A stretch of DNA of 64,000 nucleotides from Streptomyces abikoensis. GTDB taxonomy: Bacteria > Actinomycetota > Actinomycetes > Streptomycetales > Streptomycetaceae. Below are positions 16,373 through 25,360 of the stretch, piece by piece. The stretch lies in the NCBI RefSeq assembly GCF_014648775.1, contig NZ_BMRT01000014.1, positions 25,447 to 89,446 on the forward strand. The letters run 5' to 3'. Numbering within the stretch: the stretch's first letter is position 1; the number at the start of each line of letters is the position of its first letter. The position numbers and the translations under genes were made by a program. The notes below the pieces were generated by a model that saw only the letters and a program-made list of their open reading frames with translations, did no database searches and had not been told where the DNA came from.

Positions 16373-17602
16373 TCAGCGGCCGGACCTGGCCGGGAGCAGC
16401 ACACTGATCCGGAAGCCGCCGCCGGGTCGCGGCCCCGCGTCCAGCGTGCCGCCCACCATGCCGACGCGCTCGCGCATACCGATCAGACCGTGTCCCATGC
16501 CGTCGGCGCCACCGTCCTCGTACAGCTCGTGCTGCGCGCCCCGGCCGTCGTCCTCGACCAGCAGGCCCAGGCCGTCGTCGAAGTACGTCAGCCGGACGCT
16601 CGCGCCGACGTCCGGGCCGCCGTGCTTGCGGGTGTTGGTCAGCGCTTCCTGGACGATCCGGTAGGCCGTCAGCTCCACGCCGCTCGGCAGCGGCCGCGGC
16701 GCGCCCTCGACGGTGAACTCCACCGGCAGCCCCGCGCCCCGCACCTGCTCGACGAGCTCGCCGATCTGCTCCACGTCCGGCTGCGGCACATACGTCTCAC
16801 CGCTCTCCCCGCCCTCCTCCGTGCGCAGCACGCCCAGCAGGCGGCGCATCTCGGTGAGGGCCTTGCGGCCGGTGCTGGAGATCGTCTCCAGGGCCTGCTT
16901 GGCCTGCTCCGGCGAGGCGTCCAGGACGTAGGCGGCGCCGTCGGCCTGCACCACCATCACCGACACGTTGTGGGCGACGACGTCGTGGAGCTCGCGGGCG
17001 ATGCGCGCCCGCTCGGCGGTCACCGCCATCTTCGCCTGCTGCTCGCGCTCCTTCTCCAGGCGCGTGGCGCGCTCCTCCAGCTGCGCCCAATAGGCGCGGC
17101 GGGTGCGCATCGAGTCGCCGAGGACCCAGGCGAGGATGAACGGGACGCTGAGGAACGCCGCGCCCAGCACGGCGTTGCCCACCTCGCTGTGCGGCGCGGG
17201 CCAGCGGACGGCGGAGATCGGCGCCGCCAGCAGACCGCCCACCAGCGCGAACCGCGACGCCCAGCGCGTATTGCCGGAGGCGACCGTGTAGATGATGACC
17301 AGCATCGCGAAATCCGCGATGTCCGGCGAGACGCCGAAGACGACCTGGCCCACCCCGGTCGCGGCCGTCAGCAGCAGCATCTTCTCCGGCCAGCGGCGGC
17401 GCAGCGCGATCACCGCGCAGAGCGCGAAGGCCGCGAGGACCTTGAGCGCCGTCGGCCCCTGCCCGCTCCCCTCGGCGATGGACAGCGCGCTGAGCCCCAG
17501 CAGCAGGAGGGCCCAGAAGGTGTCCACACCGGTGGGGTGTCTGCGGAGGAAGTCGTAGAGGCGCTGCACGTCACCCAGCGTAGGCACGCCGGGTCGCCGC
17601 AC
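16373..17602 (-). CDS. Two-component sensor histidine kinase (HPK7/NarX-like)
   Basis: 409 residues. The N-terminal part (about 25-165) holds five or six hydrophobic membrane helices. A coiled linker follows, then the dimerisation/phosphoacceptor motif RIARELHDVVAHNVSVMVVQ with His206, and a HATPase_c domain (AYRIVQEALTNTRKHGG; VEDDGRG; GHGLIGMRERV). No extracellular sensory domain is evident, so it probably senses through its membrane part, as in many Streptomyces kinases of this class. It forms an operon with the response regulator downstream. Confidence 0.95.
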   Translation of the reverse strand: MRRPGVPTLGDVQRLYDFLRRHPTGVDTFWALLLLGLSALSIAEGSGQGPTALKVLAAFALCAVIALRRRWPEKMLLLTAATGVGQVVFGVSPDIADFAMLVIIYTVASGNTRWASRFALVGGLLAAPISAVRWPAPHSEVGNAVLGAAFLSVPFILAWVLGDSMRTRRAYWAQLEERATRLEKEREQQAKMAVTAERARIARELHDVVAHNVSVMVVQADGAAYVLDASPEQAKQALETISSTGRKALTEMRRLLGVLRTEEGGESGETYVPQPDVEQIGELVEQVRGAGLPVEFTVEGAPRPLPSGVELTAYRIVQEALTNTRKHGGPDVGASVRLTYFDDGLGLLVEDDGRGAQHELYEDGGADGMGHGLIGMRERVGMVGGTLDAGPRPGGGFRISVLLPARSGR

Positions 17603-17684
17603 GGGTCAGCCCGGCGATCGATCCGGTCGGTTTCCGTCTACTCCCCAAGGTGGAGGGCGGGTGTCCGGTGGGCCCGCTTAACGT

Positions 17685-18710
17685 GTGCGTATGGGAAGCG
17701 GAACGAACGTGGCGAGCGGTGCGAGGACCTGGCGGGAGGCGACCGAGGCGGCCCTCTACGGCCCCGACGGCTTCTACCGCCGCCCCGAGGGCCCCGCGGG
17801 TCACTTCCGTACGTCCGTCCACGCCTCTCCCCTGTACGCGGGGGCCGTCGTGGAGCTGCTGTGCCGCGTCGACGCGGCCCTGGGGCGCCCGGCGGAGCTG
17901 GCGTTCGTCGACGTCGGGGCGGGGCGCGGCGAGCTGGTGGCCGGGGTGCTCGCCCGGTGCCCCGACGGGCTCGCCGGCCGGCTGCGCCCGTACGCCGTGG
18001 AGCTCGCCGGCCGCCCGGAGGACCTCGACCCCCGGGTGGACTGGCGGGACACCCCGCCCGAAGGCGTCCGGGGGCTGCTCTTCGCCAACGAGTGGCTCGA
18101 CAACGTGCCGGTGGACGTCGCCGAGACGGACGGCGAGGGCACGCCCCACCAGGTGCTCGTCCGCGACGACGGCGAGGAGCTGCTCGGCGACCCGGTCTCC
18201 GGCGAGGACGCCGACTGGCTGAAGCGCTGGTGGCCCTTGGAGGGCGCGCCGCCCGGCTCCCGCGCCGAGATCGGCCGCCCGCGCGACGCCGCCTGGCGGC
18301 GGGCGGCCGGCAGCCTGCGGTCCGGGCTGGCGGTGGCGGTCGACTACGCGCACGGGCGCGCCGCCCGCCCGCCCTACGGCACCCTGACCGGCTTCCGCGA
18401 GGGGCGCGAGGTGCGGCCCGTGCCCGACGGCTCGTGCGACATCACCGCGCACGTGGCGCTGGACGCGGCCGCCCTGCCGGGCGGCTCGGTCGTCAGCCAG
18501 CGCGCGGCGCTGCGCGCCCTCGGGGTGGACGGCTCCCGTCCGCCGCTCTCGCTCGCCTCGACCGACCCGGCCGCCTATGTACGGGCCCTCGGCGCGGCCG
18601 GCGAGGCGGCGGAGCTGACCGCCCCGACGGGCCTGGGCGGCTTCGGCTGGCTGCTCCAGCCGGTGGGGCTCCGGCTGGAGGCGCTGGGGTTTGAGAAACT
18701 AACCCCATGA
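17685..18710 (+). CDS. SAM-dependent methyltransferase, MidA/NDUFAF7-like
   Basis: 341-residue methyltransferase. The SAM site is FVDVGAGRGELVAGVL (about 77-92). The motif GLLFANEWLDNVPVDVAE (about 128-145) corresponds to the (A)NE-x-x-D-x-x-P motif of the MidA/NDUFAF7 family. NDUFAF7 dimethylates an arginine of the mitochondrial NDUFS2 subunit. Here the stop codon overlaps the start of a NuoD/NDUFS2 paralogue (ATGA), which strongly suggests that protein as the substrate. The frame opens with GTG at 17685; ATG at 17691 is an equally good start. There is no good ribosome binding site for either. Confidence 0.88.
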   Translation: MRMGSGTNVASGARTWREATEAALYGPDGFYRRPEGPAGHFRTSVHASPLYAGAVVELLCRVDAALGRPAELAFVDVGAGRGELVAGVLARCPDGLAGRLRPYAVELAGRPEDLDPRVDWRDTPPEGVRGLLFANEWLDNVPVDVAETDGEGTPHQVLVRDDGEELLGDPVSGEDADWLKRWWPLEGAPPGSRAEIGRPRDAAWRRAAGSLRSGLAVAVDYAHGRAARPPYGTLTGFREGREVRPVPDGSCDITAHVALDAAALPGGSVVSQRAALRALGVDGSRPPLSLASTDPAAYVRALGAAGEAAELTAPTGLGGFGWLLQPVGLRLEALGFEKLTP

Positions 18711-19849
18711 CGGAGACGACAGTCGGGATCGGCGGCGCGGCGGAGAGCACCGACATGGTGCTCAACATCGGGCCCCAGCACCCGTCCACCCACGGTGTGC
18801 TGCGACTGCGCCTCGTCCTGGACGGCGAGCGGGTCCAGAGCGCCGAGCCGGTGATCGGCTATATGCACCGGGGCGCGGAGAAGCTGTTCGAGGCCCGCGA
18901 CTACCGCCAGATCGTCATGCTCGCCAACCGGCACGACTGGCTGTCGGCGTTCTCCAACGAGCTGGGCGTCGTCGGGGCCGTCGAGCGGATGCTCGGCATG
19001 GAGGTCCCCGAGCGCGCGGTGTGGACGCGCACGCTGCTGGCCGAGCTGAACCGGGTGCTCAACCACCTGATGTTCCTCGGCTCGTATCCGCTGGAGCTCG
19101 GCGGCATCACTCCGGTCTTCCACGCGTTCCGTGAGCGCGAGGAGCTCCAGACGGTCATGGAGGAGGTCTCCGGCGGCCGGATGCACTACATGTTCAACCG
19201 CGTCGGCGGCCTGAAGGAGGACCTGCCCGCGGGCTGGCTCGGCCGGGCCCGGCAGGCGGTCGCCGAGGTGCGCTCGCGGATGGACGTGTACGACCGGCTG
19301 GTGCTCGGCAACGAGATCTTCCGCGGCCGGACGCGCGGCGTCGGCGTCCTCACGCCGGAGGCCGTCCACGCGTACGGGGTGAGCGGGCCGATCGCCCGCG
19401 CGTCGGGCGTCGACTTCGACCTGCGGCGCGACGAGCCGTACCTCGCGTACGGCGAGCTGGGGGACGTCCTGAAGGTCGTCACCCGCGAGGAGGGCGACTG
19501 CCTGGCGCGCTTCGAGTGCCTGCTGGAGCAGACGCACAACTCGCTGGACCTGGCCGACGCCTGCCTGGACCGGCTGGACGCGCTGCCGCCCGGCCCGATC
19601 AACCAGCGGCTGCCCAAGGTCCTCAAGGCCCCGGAGGGCGCGACCTACGTCTGGACCGAGAACCCGCTGGGCCTCAACGGCTACTACCTGGTCTCCAAGG
19701 GCGACAAGACGCCCTGGCGGCTGAAGCTGCGGTCGGCCTCGTTCAACAACATCCAGGCCCTGACCGAGCTGCTTCCGGGGACGCTGGTCGCGGACATGGT
19801 GGCGATCCTGGGCTCGCTCTTCTTCGTCGTGGGCGACATCGACAAGTAG
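18707..19849 (+). CDS. Orphan NADH-quinone oxidoreductase subunit D paralogue
   Basis: 380-residue homologue of NuoD/NDUFS2 (49-kDa subunit of complex I). The family hallmark GPQHPSTHGVLRLRL is at 22-36, with the quinone-site His at 29. MHRGAEKL (53-60) carries Arg55, equivalent to the arginine methylated in mitochondrial NDUFS2. The segment RHDWLSAF (75-82) has Trp78 where respiratory enzymes have a quinone-binding Tyr (RMDYLHSF in Thermus). No other nuo genes are nearby, and it is coupled to a methyltransferase gene. It may be an auxiliary or repurposed subunit. Confidence 0.93.
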   Translation: MTETTVGIGGAAESTDMVLNIGPQHPSTHGVLRLRLVLDGERVQSAEPVIGYMHRGAEKLFEARDYRQIVMLANRHDWLSAFSNELGVVGAVERMLGMEVPERAVWTRTLLAELNRVLNHLMFLGSYPLELGGITPVFHAFREREELQTVMEEVSGGRMHYMFNRVGGLKEDLPAGWLGRARQAVAEVRSRMDVYDRLVLGNEIFRGRTRGVGVLTPEAVHAYGVSGPIARASGVDFDLRRDEPYLAYGELGDVLKVVTREEGDCLARFECLLEQTHNSLDLADACLDRLDALPPGPINQRLPKVLKAPEGATYVWTENPLGLNGYYLVSKGDKTPWRLKLRSASFNNIQALTELLPGTLVADMVAILGSLFFVVGDIDK

Positions 19850-19859
19850 CCGGAACGGG

Positions 19860-19890
19860 AGAGGGCCCGGGGCTTCGCCCCGGGCCCTCT
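19860..19890. terminator. Strong intrinsic terminator
   Basis: A perfect 14-bp GC-rich stem (19860-19873 with 19877-19890) with a TTC apex is followed on the plus strand by TTCTTTTT. It ends the methyltransferase-nuoD-like operon and faces the convergent gene at 19923. Confidence 0.93.
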
Positions 19891-19922
19891 TTCTTTTTAC
19901 GAGGTCGCGTTACGAGATCGCG

Positions 19923-20873
19923 TTACGAGATCGCGCCGCGCAGCTCCACGACGTCTATCTGCTCGGTGTCATCGTGCGCGGTGAGGTCTATGACCTTGCC
20001 GTCCGCGTCGGCGAGGGCCTCCTCGCCGACGACGTCCGCGAGGTCCTGCTCCTCGACGGCCTTCTTCTTGGCGTTGCCGAAGAAGTCGAAGCCGCCCGAC
20101 TTGCGGCGCGCCGCCGGGACGACCGTGCCGGTGGGGCGGGCCGCCGCCTTGGCGGGCGGGGCCGCCGCCTTGGCGGGGGCGGGCGCGGCCGCCTTGACCG
20201 GTGCGGGCTGGGCGGCCTTGGCCGGTGCAGGCTGGGCGGCCTTGGCCGGTGCAGGCTGGGGTGCCTTTGCGGCTGCGGGCCGGGGGGCGGGTTGTGCCCA
20301 CCCGTCCCGCCCAGCGGGACGATTGCCCACAACCGGGGCGGCCTCTCCCAGCTTCTTCAGGGCGTCCGCCGCCTTGCGGTACGCCTCCGCGTTCAGGGGG
20401 GCCGGCTTGTCGGTCGGCTTGCCGGTCTTCTCCAGCAGGCGGCGGCCCTCCAGGGCGCTGGCCCGGCCGGTCTCGGCCGAGGCGTAGCGGCGCAGGAGGT
20501 CGGCGTGCTCGGTGCGGAGGCGGGCGAGTTCGGCGCGCTTGGCGCGGAGCTTGGTCTCCAGGCCGGCGCGTGCCAGGCGGGTCTCCTCGAGGTCCGTCTC
20601 CAGCTCGGCCACGCGTTCCTCGGTCTTCCACTCCTCCCGCGTACGGGCGGCGGTGAGCTGGGCGACGCGTCTGCCCGCGGCGCGGTCCCAGCGGCGCATC
20701 ATCACCGAGCCGACCACCGTGGCCGCGGCGGCGGCCACGGCGAGGCCGCGGATGACAGCGGTTTCACCCACCGCCAGCGCACCCGCGGCGCAGGCGACAG
20801 ATGTCGCGGCGACCGTCAGCGGGGGAAGAAGCCGGTGGAGGGGGGCGGAATGGCGATGGCGTCCTCGTGGCAT
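19923..20873 (-). CDS. Membrane-anchored coiled-coil protein with Lys/Ala/Pro tail
   Basis: 316-residue hypothetical protein. Two N-terminal hydrophobic segments (PPLTVAATSVACAAGALAVG and AVIRGLAVAAAAATVVGSVMM) are followed by a charged coiled coil (about 65-150, EERVAELETDLEETRLARAG). A repetitive Ala-Pro-Lys linker comes next (KAAQPAPAKAAQPAP and similar, about 200-250). An acidic end contains a possible short motif (SGGFDFFGNAKKKAVEEQDL). The shape suggests a cell-envelope spanning or scaffold protein. Function unknown. Confidence 0.8.
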   Translation of the reverse strand: MPRGRHRHSAPLHRLLPPLTVAATSVACAAGALAVGETAVIRGLAVAAAAATVVGSVMMRRWDRAAGRRVAQLTAARTREEWKTEERVAELETDLEETRLARAGLETKLRAKRAELARLRTEHADLLRRYASAETGRASALEGRRLLEKTGKPTDKPAPLNAEAYRKAADALKKLGEAAPVVGNRPAGRDGWAQPAPRPAAAKAPQPAPAKAAQPAPAKAAQPAPVKAAAPAPAKAAAPPAKAAARPTGTVVPAARRKSGGFDFFGNAKKKAVEEQDLADVVGEEALADADGKVIDLTAHDDTEQIDVVELRGAIS

Positions 20874-20956
20874 GGCCTGAAACTTACCGTGCGTCGCCGC
20901 GAACGTGTGAGCCCACCGCCAAACTCTTCCCTTGATCTTACTTCTCTCCTACGCCG

Positions 20957-21937
20957 TCACTTCGTCAGAAGCTTCTTCTCCTTGAGGTACTGAGCCGCCA
21001 CATCGGCGGGCTTGAGCCGCTCGGCGTCGACCTTCTTGTTGAGTTCGGTGAGATCCGCGGTGGTCAGCACCTTGTTCAGCTTGCCGAGCGCATCCGCGAT
21101 CTCCTGCGAACCCGCCTTCTTGGCATTCACGACGGGCAGGACGTTGTCCGCGTTCTGCAGCTTCTTGTCGTCTTCCAGAAGGACGAGCCCGAACTGCGCG
21201 AGCGTGGCGTCCGTGGTGGTGGTCAGCAGCAGTTGGTCCTTGCCGCCCTTGACCGCCTGCTTGGCCTGGGTGCTGCCGACCTCCAGCGGGTCGAGACCCG
21301 CGACGTCTATGCCGTAGGTCTTCTGCAGACCCGGCTGGCAGAAGGGGCGCTGGGAGCATTCGTCGCCCGCCGCGAGCCGTACCTTCTCCTTCGACTTTCC
21401 AAGATCGGAAAGCGTCTTGAGCTGGTGTTTCTTCGCGAACTCGCCGGTAACCGCGAAGGCGTTCTGGTCGACCGCCGACCCGGCGTCCAGCACCTTCAGC
21501 CCGCGCGGCTCGGCGAGTTTACGGAGGGCCTTCACCGTGGCTTCCGAGTCGCCCGAGGCGACCTGCGCGGCGTCCTTCCCGTTCTGCTTCTTGTTCAGGA
21601 ATTCGGTGAGCGTCGCGGCATACTCCGGGACCACATCGATCTGCCCCTTCTCCAGCGCCGGCTCATACAGCTCCCGGGCGTCGACGGTCTGGATGGACGT
21701 CGAATATCCGGCGTCCTTGAGCAGCCCCGCGTATATCTCCGCGAGCACCTTCGACTCGGTGAAGGACGCCGAGCCGACGACCAGCGAACCCTTCTCCGAC
21801 CCGGTGGAGCTCCCGGCCTCCTTGGACTTCTCCAGGCTGTCGCCGCCGCACGCGGCGAGACCCGCCGTGAGGGCCGCGACGCCGGCCACCGCCAGCAGGG
21901 CGCGAGCGGTCCGCGCTCGACGCGGTGTCCTGGTCAT
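20957..21937 (-). CDS. Osmoprotectant ABC transporter substrate-binding lipoprotein
   Basis: 326-residue lipoprotein of the OpuC/ProX type (glycine betaine, choline or related quaternary amines). The start at 21937 has GGAG 7 nt upstream. A basic n-region and hydrophobic core end in the lipobox LAAC (TAGLAACGGDS). The mature part has GSASFTESKVLAEIYAGLLKDAGY and ELYEPALEKGQIDVVPEYAATLTEFL, both classic for QAT-family binding proteins. It is the last gene of the transporter operon. EgtU-type ergothioneine uptake is an alternative for this family. Confidence 0.93.
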   Translation of the reverse strand: MTRTPRRARTARALLAVAGVAALTAGLAACGGDSLEKSKEAGSSTGSEKGSLVVGSASFTESKVLAEIYAGLLKDAGYSTSIQTVDARELYEPALEKGQIDVVPEYAATLTEFLNKKQNGKDAAQVASGDSEATVKALRKLAEPRGLKVLDAGSAVDQNAFAVTGEFAKKHQLKTLSDLGKSKEKVRLAAGDECSQRPFCQPGLQKTYGIDVAGLDPLEVGSTQAKQAVKGGKDQLLLTTTTDATLAQFGLVLLEDDKKLQNADNVLPVVNAKKAGSQEIADALGKLNKVLTTADLTELNKKVDAERLKPADVAAQYLKEKKLLTK

Positions 21938-21992
21938 ACGAGACTCCATCCAGTCAGGCTTGAGCGTTCGTCATGCAGGGTTCATGCGGGGA

Positions 21993-22682
21993 TCACGCGG
22001 GGGTACGCACCGCGCGGGCCCGGACCCGCAGCGGGTCGAGCCGTCGCTGGAGCAGGACGAAGGCGCCCTCCACCAGCAGCGCGAGCACCGCGACCAGCAA
22101 GGCCCCGGCCACCACCTGCGCGGTGTCCGTGAGCCGGAAACCGGCCGTGATGACCCGGCCGAGGCCGCCGCCCCCGGGGAGCGCGGCGAGCGTGGTGGTG
22201 GCCACGACCTGGACGGCGGCGGACCGCACCCCCGTCACGATCAGCGGAAAGGCCAGGGGCAGCTCGACCCGGGCCATCACCTGACCGCCCGTCATGCCCA
22301 TCCCCCGGGCGGCCTCGACCATGTCCCGGTCCACCCCGCGCATCCCCACATAGGCGTTGGTCAGCACCGGGGGTATCGCGAAGAGGACCAGCGCGATGAT
22401 GGTGGGCCAGGAGCCGTGGGTACCGAGCGGGCTCAGCAGCAACAGCACCAGCACCGCGAACGTCGGCACCGCGCGGCCCGCGTTGGAGAGGTTGACCGCG
22501 AGGGCGCCCCCCTTGCCCAGATGGCCGAGGAGCACGGCGACGGGCAGCGCGATCGCACACGCGATCAGCAGGCACACGGCGGTCAGGAAGAGGTGCTCCC
22601 CCAGCCGGTGCCAGACGCCGTCCGTGCCGGACCAGTGCGCGGCGGTCGTCAGCCAGTCCCACGTCCGTCCGATGACGTCCAT
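21993..22682 (-). CDS. Osmoprotectant ABC transporter permease (OpuC type)
   Basis: 229-residue inner-membrane permease with about five membrane helices. The family EAA loop is MVEAARGMGMTGGQVMARVELPLAFPLIVTGVR. The ATG at 22682 shares its last base with the stop of the upstream permease (TGATG). It pairs with the other permease to form the channel. Confidence 0.93.
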   Translation of the reverse strand: MDVIGRTWDWLTTAAHWSGTDGVWHRLGEHLFLTAVCLLIACAIALPVAVLLGHLGKGGALAVNLSNAGRAVPTFAVLVLLLLSPLGTHGSWPTIIALVLFAIPPVLTNAYVGMRGVDRDMVEAARGMGMTGGQVMARVELPLAFPLIVTGVRSAAVQVVATTTLAALPGGGGLGRVITAGFRLTDTAQVVAGALLVAVLALLVEGAFVLLQRRLDPLRVRARAVRTPA

Positions 22683-23395
22683 CAGACCACCACCGCCTCT
22701 TCGGCCGCGCGGCGGTTCACCGCACGGCGGCCGGTCCGCGCCCAGGGCGTCAACAGCCGCTGGACGAACAACAGCAGGAGATCGGCGGCGACGGCCAGCG
22801 CCACGCACAGCACCGACGCGGTGAGCACCTGCGCCTTGAAATAGCTGCGCATTCCCTCGTAGACCAGATTGCCCAGGCCGCCGTAGCCGATGATCGCGCC
22901 CACCGTCGTGAGCGAGACGGTCGAGACCGTGGCGATCCGCAGACCGGCCATCAGCGCGGGAACCGCCAGGGGCAGTTCGACCCCGAAGAGCAGCCGTATC
23001 GGCCCGTACCCCATGCCGCGCGCGGCCTCGCGGGCCTCCTCCGGCACGGCGGCGAGGCCGGCCAGGATGTTCCGCACGAGGATCGTCAGCGAATAGAGCA
23101 CCAGGCCCGTGACCACGACGGCCGCCGACAGGCCGAACACCGGCACCAGCAGCGAGAACATGGCCAGCGAGGGCACGGTGTAGAGGATCGTGGTCATACC
23201 GAGCACCGGGCCCTCGAACGTCCGCCAGCGGCGGGCGAGCAGCGCCAGCGGGAAGGCGACGAGCAGGCCGATCGCCACGGACACCAGGGTGATGCCGACG
23301 TGCTGGAGCGTGGCGTCCGTCAGCTCCTGGCCGCGCGTGCGCACGTACTCGCCGCAGAACCAGTCGTTGGCGATCAGGCAGTTCTGACCCGCCAT
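22682..23395 (-). CDS. Osmoprotectant ABC transporter permease (OpuC type)
   Basis: 237-residue permease. The N-terminus begins MAGQNCLIANDWFCGEYVRT, and five to six hydrophobic helices follow. The EAA loop is EEAREAARGMGYGPIRLLFGVELPLAVPALMAGLRIATV. It starts the minus-strand transporter operon, divergent from the ATPase gene 131 nt away. The shared intergenic region must carry both promoters; I could not assign them. Confidence 0.94.
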   Translation of the reverse strand: MAGQNCLIANDWFCGEYVRTRGQELTDATLQHVGITLVSVAIGLLVAFPLALLARRWRTFEGPVLGMTTILYTVPSLAMFSLLVPVFGLSAAVVVTGLVLYSLTILVRNILAGLAAVPEEAREAARGMGYGPIRLLFGVELPLAVPALMAGLRIATVSTVSLTTVGAIIGYGGLGNLVYEGMRSYFKAQVLTASVLCVALAVAADLLLLFVQRLLTPWARTGRRAVNRRAAEEAVVV

Positions 23396-23526
23396 CCGTG
23401 CCTCACCTCCCCCTCGGCTTTCACGGTCGGTTACTGGCGACCCTAACCCGGAGCACTGACATTCGCCTCCGACCGGGGTCCAACGGCAACAATGTTCGAA
23501 GGACAGTACGGCGACAATGGGGAACC

Positions 23527-24699
23527 ATGATCCGCTTCGAGCACGTCACCAAGCGCTACGCCGATGGCACAGCCGCCGTGGACGACCTCTCCTTCGAGGT
23601 CGCGGAGGGCGAGCTGGTCACGCTCGTCGGACCGTCGGGCTGCGGCAAGACCACCACGATGAAGATGGTCAACCGGCTGATCGAGCCCACGAGCGGACGC
23701 ATCCGGGTGGCCGGCGAGGACATCGCCGGCGTGGACCCCGTCGAGCTGCGGCGCCGCATCGGCTATGTGATCCAGCAGGTCGGCCTCTTCCCCCACAAGA
23801 CGGTCCTGGAGAACACCGCGACCGTCCCCCATCTGCTCGGCTGGCAGCGCAAGCGGGCCCGCGAGCGGGCGGCCGAGCTCCTCGACCTCGTCGGGCTCGA
23901 CCCGTCCGTCTACGGCGACCGCTACCCCGACCAGCTCTCCGGCGGTCAGCGCCAGCGCGTCGGGGTCGCCCGGGCGCTCGCCGCCGACCCGCCCGTCCTC
24001 CTGATGGACGAACCCTTCGGCGCGGTCGACCCGGTCGTGCGGGAACGGCTGCAGAGCGAGTTCCTGCGGCTGCAGTCGCAGGTGCGCAAGACGGTGCTGT
24101 TCGTGACGCACGACATCGAGGAGGCGGTCCGGCTCGGTGACCGCATCGCGGTCTACGGCCACGGAAAAATCGAACAGCTTGACGCCCCGGCGGTGGTGCT
24201 GGGCGCGCCCGCCACCCCGTACGTCGCCGACTTCGTCGGCGCGGACCGGGGGCTGAAGCGGCTGTCGGTGACGCCGATCGAGGCGGGGGATCTGGAGCAG
24301 CCGCCGGTGGTCCACCTCGACGACCGGCTGTCCGACGCGCGGGCGCGGCTCGCCGTGGACGACGCGCGCTGGGCCGTCGTCCTGGACGACGCGGACCGGC
24401 TGCACGGCTGGGTCTCCGCCGACGCGATCGCCTCCGGCGCGGGGACGGCACGGGTGCGGGAGCGGGCGCGGCGGATGGACGCGTGGTTGCCGCTGGGGGC
24501 TTCGCTGAAGCAGGCGTTCAGCACGATGTTGCAGCATGACGCGGGGTGGATCGCCGTTCTGGACGGCGACGACGCGGACCACTTCCTGGGGGTGTTGACC
24601 CCCGCGCGGTTGCATGAGGCGCTGCGGCGGTCGATCGAGGCGGACGCCCGTGGCGGGTTGCGGCAGGACGTCTACCTGGAGACCGTGCCCGATCGGTAG
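23527..24699 (+). CDS. Osmoprotectant ABC transporter ATP-binding protein with CBS domains
   Basis: 390-residue ATPase of the ProV/OpuCA type. Walker A is GPSGCGKTT (about 36-44), the Q loop is YVIQQVGLFPHKTV, the signature LSGGQRQR lies at about 138, Walker B is VLLMDEPFGAVDP, and the H loop is FVTHDIEEA. Two CBS-like repeats (about 255-370) follow; in this family they sense ionic strength. It is divergently placed from the two permeases and the binding protein, an arrangement that still makes one transporter. Confidence 0.95.
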   Translation: MIRFEHVTKRYADGTAAVDDLSFEVAEGELVTLVGPSGCGKTTTMKMVNRLIEPTSGRIRVAGEDIAGVDPVELRRRIGYVIQQVGLFPHKTVLENTATVPHLLGWQRKRARERAAELLDLVGLDPSVYGDRYPDQLSGGQRQRVGVARALAADPPVLLMDEPFGAVDPVVRERLQSEFLRLQSQVRKTVLFVTHDIEEAVRLGDRIAVYGHGKIEQLDAPAVVLGAPATPYVADFVGADRGLKRLSVTPIEAGDLEQPPVVHLDDRLSDARARLAVDDARWAVVLDDADRLHGWVSADAIASGAGTARVRERARRMDAWLPLGASLKQAFSTMLQHDAGWIAVLDGDDADHFLGVLTPARLHEALRRSIEADARGGLRQDVYLETVPDR

Positions 24700-24733
24700 C
24701 TCGCCCCTGTCCCGCCCTTTCTCCGTTTCTTCC

Positions 24734-24815
24734 AGGGGCTCCGCCCCCGGGCCCCCGGACCGGGCTTCGCCCGGGGTCCTCAAACGCCGGACGGGCTGAC
24801 AAAGTCAGCCCGTCC
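24734..24815. repeat. Dispersed intergenic repeat, copy A
   Basis: Contains ggggctccgcccccgg, then cctcaaacgccggacgggctg and a closing inverted copy cagcccgtcc. The cgccggacgggctg core and the preceding GC-rich hairpin recur at 37331-37391 and 61752-61830. It lies between convergent genes and probably works as a bidirectional terminator. Confidence 0.8.
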
Positions 24816-24818
24816 TCG

Positions 24819-25310
24819 CTACGCCCGGGACGCGCCCGGGCCGCCCTCGTCGTCCTCGTCCTCCGGGAGTTTGCAGACGCGTTCCATGAAGAAGGCGGCC
24901 GCTATCACGCAGGCGCCTGCCAGGACGGACGCGCCCGCGTAGATCGCCTGGTCGCGGTGGGCGGGGACGTCGAGGCCGGCCATGAGGAGGAAGGCGCCCA
25001 CTCCGCCGTACATGCCCGCGACCAGGGCCGCGACCAGGGCGCTGGCCTGGCCGAAGACGACCGCTCGCGCGGCCACCAGGGGGTCGACGCCCTTCGCGCC
25101 CGGCCGGCGCTCGCGCTGGGCGCGCAGCCGGGCGCGCAGGGACAGGGCCGTGGCGAAGAGGACCACCGCGATGACGGCCAGCACGATGGGCGCCGCCACC
25201 GGCACGCTGGGCAGCGTGCCGAAGGAGTCCCACAGGCGGGCGGCGGCCCATGACAGGACCCCGGCCACGGCGAAGAGGCCGGCCAGCACCCCGATCCGAA
25301 GTTGCTTCAC
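24819..25310 (-). CDS. DUF3180 membrane protein
   Basis: 163 residues from the GTG at 25310 (VKQLRIGVLAGLFAV), with GAGGGG upstream; an ATG at 25334 lacks a binding site. There are four hydrophobic helices (7-25, about 35-55, about 85-105, about 115-135) and an acidic C-terminus (PEDEDDEGG). The gene directly follows folK, as is usual in actinobacteria. Role unknown. Confidence 0.88.
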   Translation of the reverse strand: MKQLRIGVLAGLFAVAGVLSWAAARLWDSFGTLPSVPVAAPIVLAVIAVVLFATALSLRARLRAQRERRPGAKGVDPLVAARAVVFGQASALVAALVAGMYGGVGAFLLMAGLDVPAHRDQAIYAGASVLAGACVIAAAFFMERVCKLPEDEDDEGGPGASRA

Positions 25311-25360
25311 CGAGCTGTCGCCCCTCTTCGTCATCCGGAAAAACTACGTAGGCCCAACGG

